Shown here: positions 5,285 to 6,794 of the stretch, in pieces
How positions within the stretch are numbered: the first letter of the stretch is position 1
Layout of the letters: each line of letters begins with the position of its first letter
Translations under genes and position numbers: made by a program
Assembly (NCBI GenBank): GCA_015487825.1
Contig: WFOZ01000117.1
Coordinates: forward strand, 1-6,794
Origin: Planctomycetaceae bacterium
Lineage (GTDB): Bacteria > Planctomycetota > Planctomycetia > Planctomycetales > Planctomycetaceae
Length of the DNA stretch: 6,794 bases
Direction of reading: 5' to 3'
Notes under the pieces: model-generated
Told to the model about the DNA's origin: nothing
The model's input: only the letters and a program-made list of their open reading frames with translations
Databases searched by the model: none

Positions 5285-6148
5285 ATGGAAGAACTAAATT
5301 TCAAACAGGAATTAACCAGCGTTTTTGGACATCCGGTAGCGGAAAATCCGACACAGGCGATGATCGAAGCGGCCTATAAACATCACAATTTGGCGTGGCG
5401 TTACCTGACAATCGAAGTTCTCCCTGAAGACCTGGCTGATGCAGTCGCAGGAATGCGAGCGATGAATTTTCGAGGAGGCAACTTAACGATCCCGCACAAG
5501 GTCGCAGTCATACCATTGCTGGATCGTCTTTCAGAAGCAGCCGGCCTGATGGGAGCAGTCAACTGTATTGTTCGCGAAGGAGATCAACTGGTCGGAGATA
5601 ACACTGACGGGAAAGGCTTTGTCCAATCGCTGCGTGAAGTTTGTGAACCAGCCGGAAAAAAAATCGTTATGCTCGGTGCAGGGGGAGCCGCCCGTGCGAT
5701 GTCCGTCGAACTTGCTCTGGCTGGTGTCGAGAACATCACGATTGTCAATCGCTCTGCCGAACGGGGCGAATCGCTTGTCAAACTGCTCAATACAAAAGTT
5801 CGCGAAAAAACGCCCATCGATGCCCAATTAGTTCGCTGGGAAGGTGATTTCAAAATTCCGGAAGGGACCGATGTTCTCATCAACGCGACGTCTATCGGCT
5901 TGTATCCAGATGTAGATGCTCGCATTGCCATCGATAGTTCAACAATCAGCCCCGAAATGATTGTTGCTGATGTAATCCCCAACCCACCCGAAACAAAGCT
6001 CATCAAACAAACCCGCAAAATCGGTTGTACCGTTCTGGATGGACTCGGCATGCTCGTTAATCAGGGAGTAATCGGCTTCCGGCTTTGGACCGGCGTAGAC
6101 CCGGATCCAACCGTTATGCGAAAAGCTCTTGAGGATGTTTTCACCTGA
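5285..6148 (+). CDS. aroE: Shikimate dehydrogenase family protein (AroE), atypical substrate-binding serines
   Basis: A 287-residue cytosolic NADP-dependent dehydrogenase, expected to interconvert 3-dehydroshikimate and shikimate in chorismate synthesis. Visible landmarks: NLTIPHK (66-72, catalytic K72), GAVNCIV (90-96), GDNTDGKGF (104-112, catalytic D108), Rossmann loop GAGGAARA (131-138), NRSAER (155-160, the N-R-S/T pattern that favours NADP), NATSIG (200-205), DVIPNPPET (229-237) and LDGLGMLVNQG (251-261). The N-terminal motif is odd: where classical AroE has G-x-P-x-x-x-S-x-S-P, this reads GHPVAENPTQ (15-24), so the two Ser that hold the shikimate carboxylate are replaced by Asn21 and Thr23, and the following PxxHN is missing. 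Length is normal. It may be a lineage-typical variant or prefer a related substrate (quinate, aminoshikimate). The ATG has only a weak GAG, 11 bases upstream. Confidence 0.9.
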   Translation: MEELNFKQELTSVFGHPVAENPTQAMIEAAYKHHNLAWRYLTIEVLPEDLADAVAGMRAMNFRGGNLTIPHKVAVIPLLDRLSEAAGLMGAVNCIVREGDQLVGDNTDGKGFVQSLREVCEPAGKKIVMLGAGGAARAMSVELALAGVENITIVNRSAERGESLVKLLNTKVREKTPIDAQLVRWEGDFKIPEGTDVLINATSIGLYPDVDARIAIDSSTISPEMIVADVIPNPPETKLIKQTRKIGCTVLDGLGMLVNQGVIGFRLWTGVDPDPTVMRKALEDVFT

Positions 6149-6335
6149 ATAATATGGAAGTACGTCCACCTCTTTCGTGAATTACTACCAACCAGCCAAG
6201 AGAATTGTCATGATCGGTAAACTTCAGGGGCCTGTTGTGGGAAAAACTTTGAGTTTAGGCTGATTTCTCTTCACAAAATGGCATGTTTTAGGTGTGATGG
6301 AGGCAGAATCTTTTTTCATCGAACCGGAGTAAGCA
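6149..6335. other. Intergenic region between aroE and the partial 3' gene
   Basis: 187 bases with no open frame I would call and no clear hairpin terminator after aroE. AT-rich tracts (6281-6318) precede the GGAG ribosome binding site of the next gene, but no convincing -35/-10 pair could be placed. Confidence 0.4.
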
Positions 6336-6794
6336 GTGCGATCTTCCTATGGAGCAATAAATAATCGTTTGTCGCGGTATTCCCGCAGACGCCGCCTGCT
6401 GCTTGTCTCCTATGATTCAGCAGCCTGCCCTTCTTTGGATGATGAGCATTTTGACGAACAGATTTTGCTCGATCCTGAAATTCTGAAAAGCATTAACGCC
6501 TCTGCAGAAGCGTTGAACCTCCGCAGTTTTTCAAACGACTCTTTACGTGGAGCAGCTTCCAACCTGGTAAGCGGCTCTGCGACCGGTTCCGCTTTGCTGG
6601 CTGATTTCCCCGAAGTGGAATGCGAAATCTCTCCATCACTGACAGATAAAATAGTACAACAGACAGATCTTGACCCGACATCCGTTTTTGATGATCACAT
6701 CGACCATCAGGAAAGTTCTCAGCAAACTGAAGAAGTTCCTGTTCATAAGGAATCTCCGAAAACTGCTTCTCCCGAAAAAAGACGATCTCGCAAG
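6336..6794 (+). CDS. Unrecognised protein, N-terminal part, GTG start, open at the right edge
   Basis: The frame is open for 153 codons from a GTG at 6336 to the window end. The start is well supported: an in-frame TAA at 6330-6332 closes the frame just upstream, and GGAG (6326-6329) sits 6 bases before the GTG. The protein opens with a basic patch, RLSRYSRRRRLLLVSYD (residues ~11-27). The rest is polar, acidic and Ser/Thr/Gln-rich (for example DDEHFDEQILLDPE and HQESSQQTEEVPVHKE), turning basic again at the visible end (KRRSRK). This looks like a disordered N-terminal extension of a larger protein. There is no clear signal peptide or membrane segment in the visible part: the LLLV stretch is too short. 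I do not recognise the family. Separate transcription unit from aroE is likely given the 187-base gap. Confidence 0.75.
   Translation, partial: MRSSYGAINNRLSRYSRRRRLLLVSYDSAACPSLDDEHFDEQILLDPEILKSINASAEALNLRSFSNDSLRGAASNLVSGSATGSALLADFPEVECEISPSLTDKIVQQTDLDPTSVFDDHIDHQESSQQTEEVPVHKESPKTASPEKRRSRK

Noticed and set aside
5584..6051. A 155-codon minus-strand frame inside aroE.
   Set aside because: Shadow of aroE: the plus-strand product carries all AroE motifs, and the antisense product is a Ser/Thr/Pro-rich sequence with no domain.

Overview
The window reads as bacterial chromosome of a planctomycete, probably from the Planctomycetales side of the phylum. This is inferred from gene content: a secreted 3-keto-disaccharide hydrolase-type (DUF1080) protein, a secreted right-handed beta-helix protein and a His-rich secreted coiled-coil protein, with generous gaps between genes and moderate GC content. 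No lineage marker such as rRNA is present, so the assignment is tentative.

Layout. The left two thirds are on the minus strand. In transcription order: thyX (4157-3249), a secreted beta-helix/pectate-lyase-superfamily protein (3061-1643), a cytosolic metal-dependent amidohydrolase/deaminase starting at GTG (1542-340), and the signal-peptide-bearing N-terminus of a DUF1080 protein that runs off the left edge (257-1). The spacings of 187, 100 and 82 bases and a terminator-like hairpin after thyX suggest separate or loosely linked transcription units rather than a tight operon. The right third is on the plus strand: a small His-rich coiled-coil secreted protein divergent from thyX (4341-4988), an aroE-family shikimate dehydrogenase (5285-6148), and the start of an unrecognised Arg-rich/low-complexity protein with a GTG start and a strong ribosome binding site (from 6336, running off the right edge).

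The genes are mainly housekeeping (dTMP synthesis, shikimate pathway) mixed with exported proteins of carbohydrate type. They do not obviously form one pathway. I see no phage, CRISPR, toxin-antitoxin or defence system.

The unusual material is mostly non-coding. (1) A 159-base composite palindrome at 5065-5223 lies between the His-rich gene and aroE. It has four related 15-19 base arms in alternating orientation and looks like a REP/REPIN- or MITE-type element. It also carries a perfect TATAAT that could serve aroE. (2) A perfect 14-base inverted repeat with a 55-base spacer (4228-4241 / 4297-4310) sits in the divergent thyX / His-rich gene region. (3) Overlapping hairpins lie at the thyX stop codon, with a terminator-like hairpin beyond them. 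Among the proteins, the AroE homologue lacks the usual paired shikimate-binding serines although its catalytic Lys/Asp are intact, and the His-rich protein is about 13 % histidine with an internal duplication.
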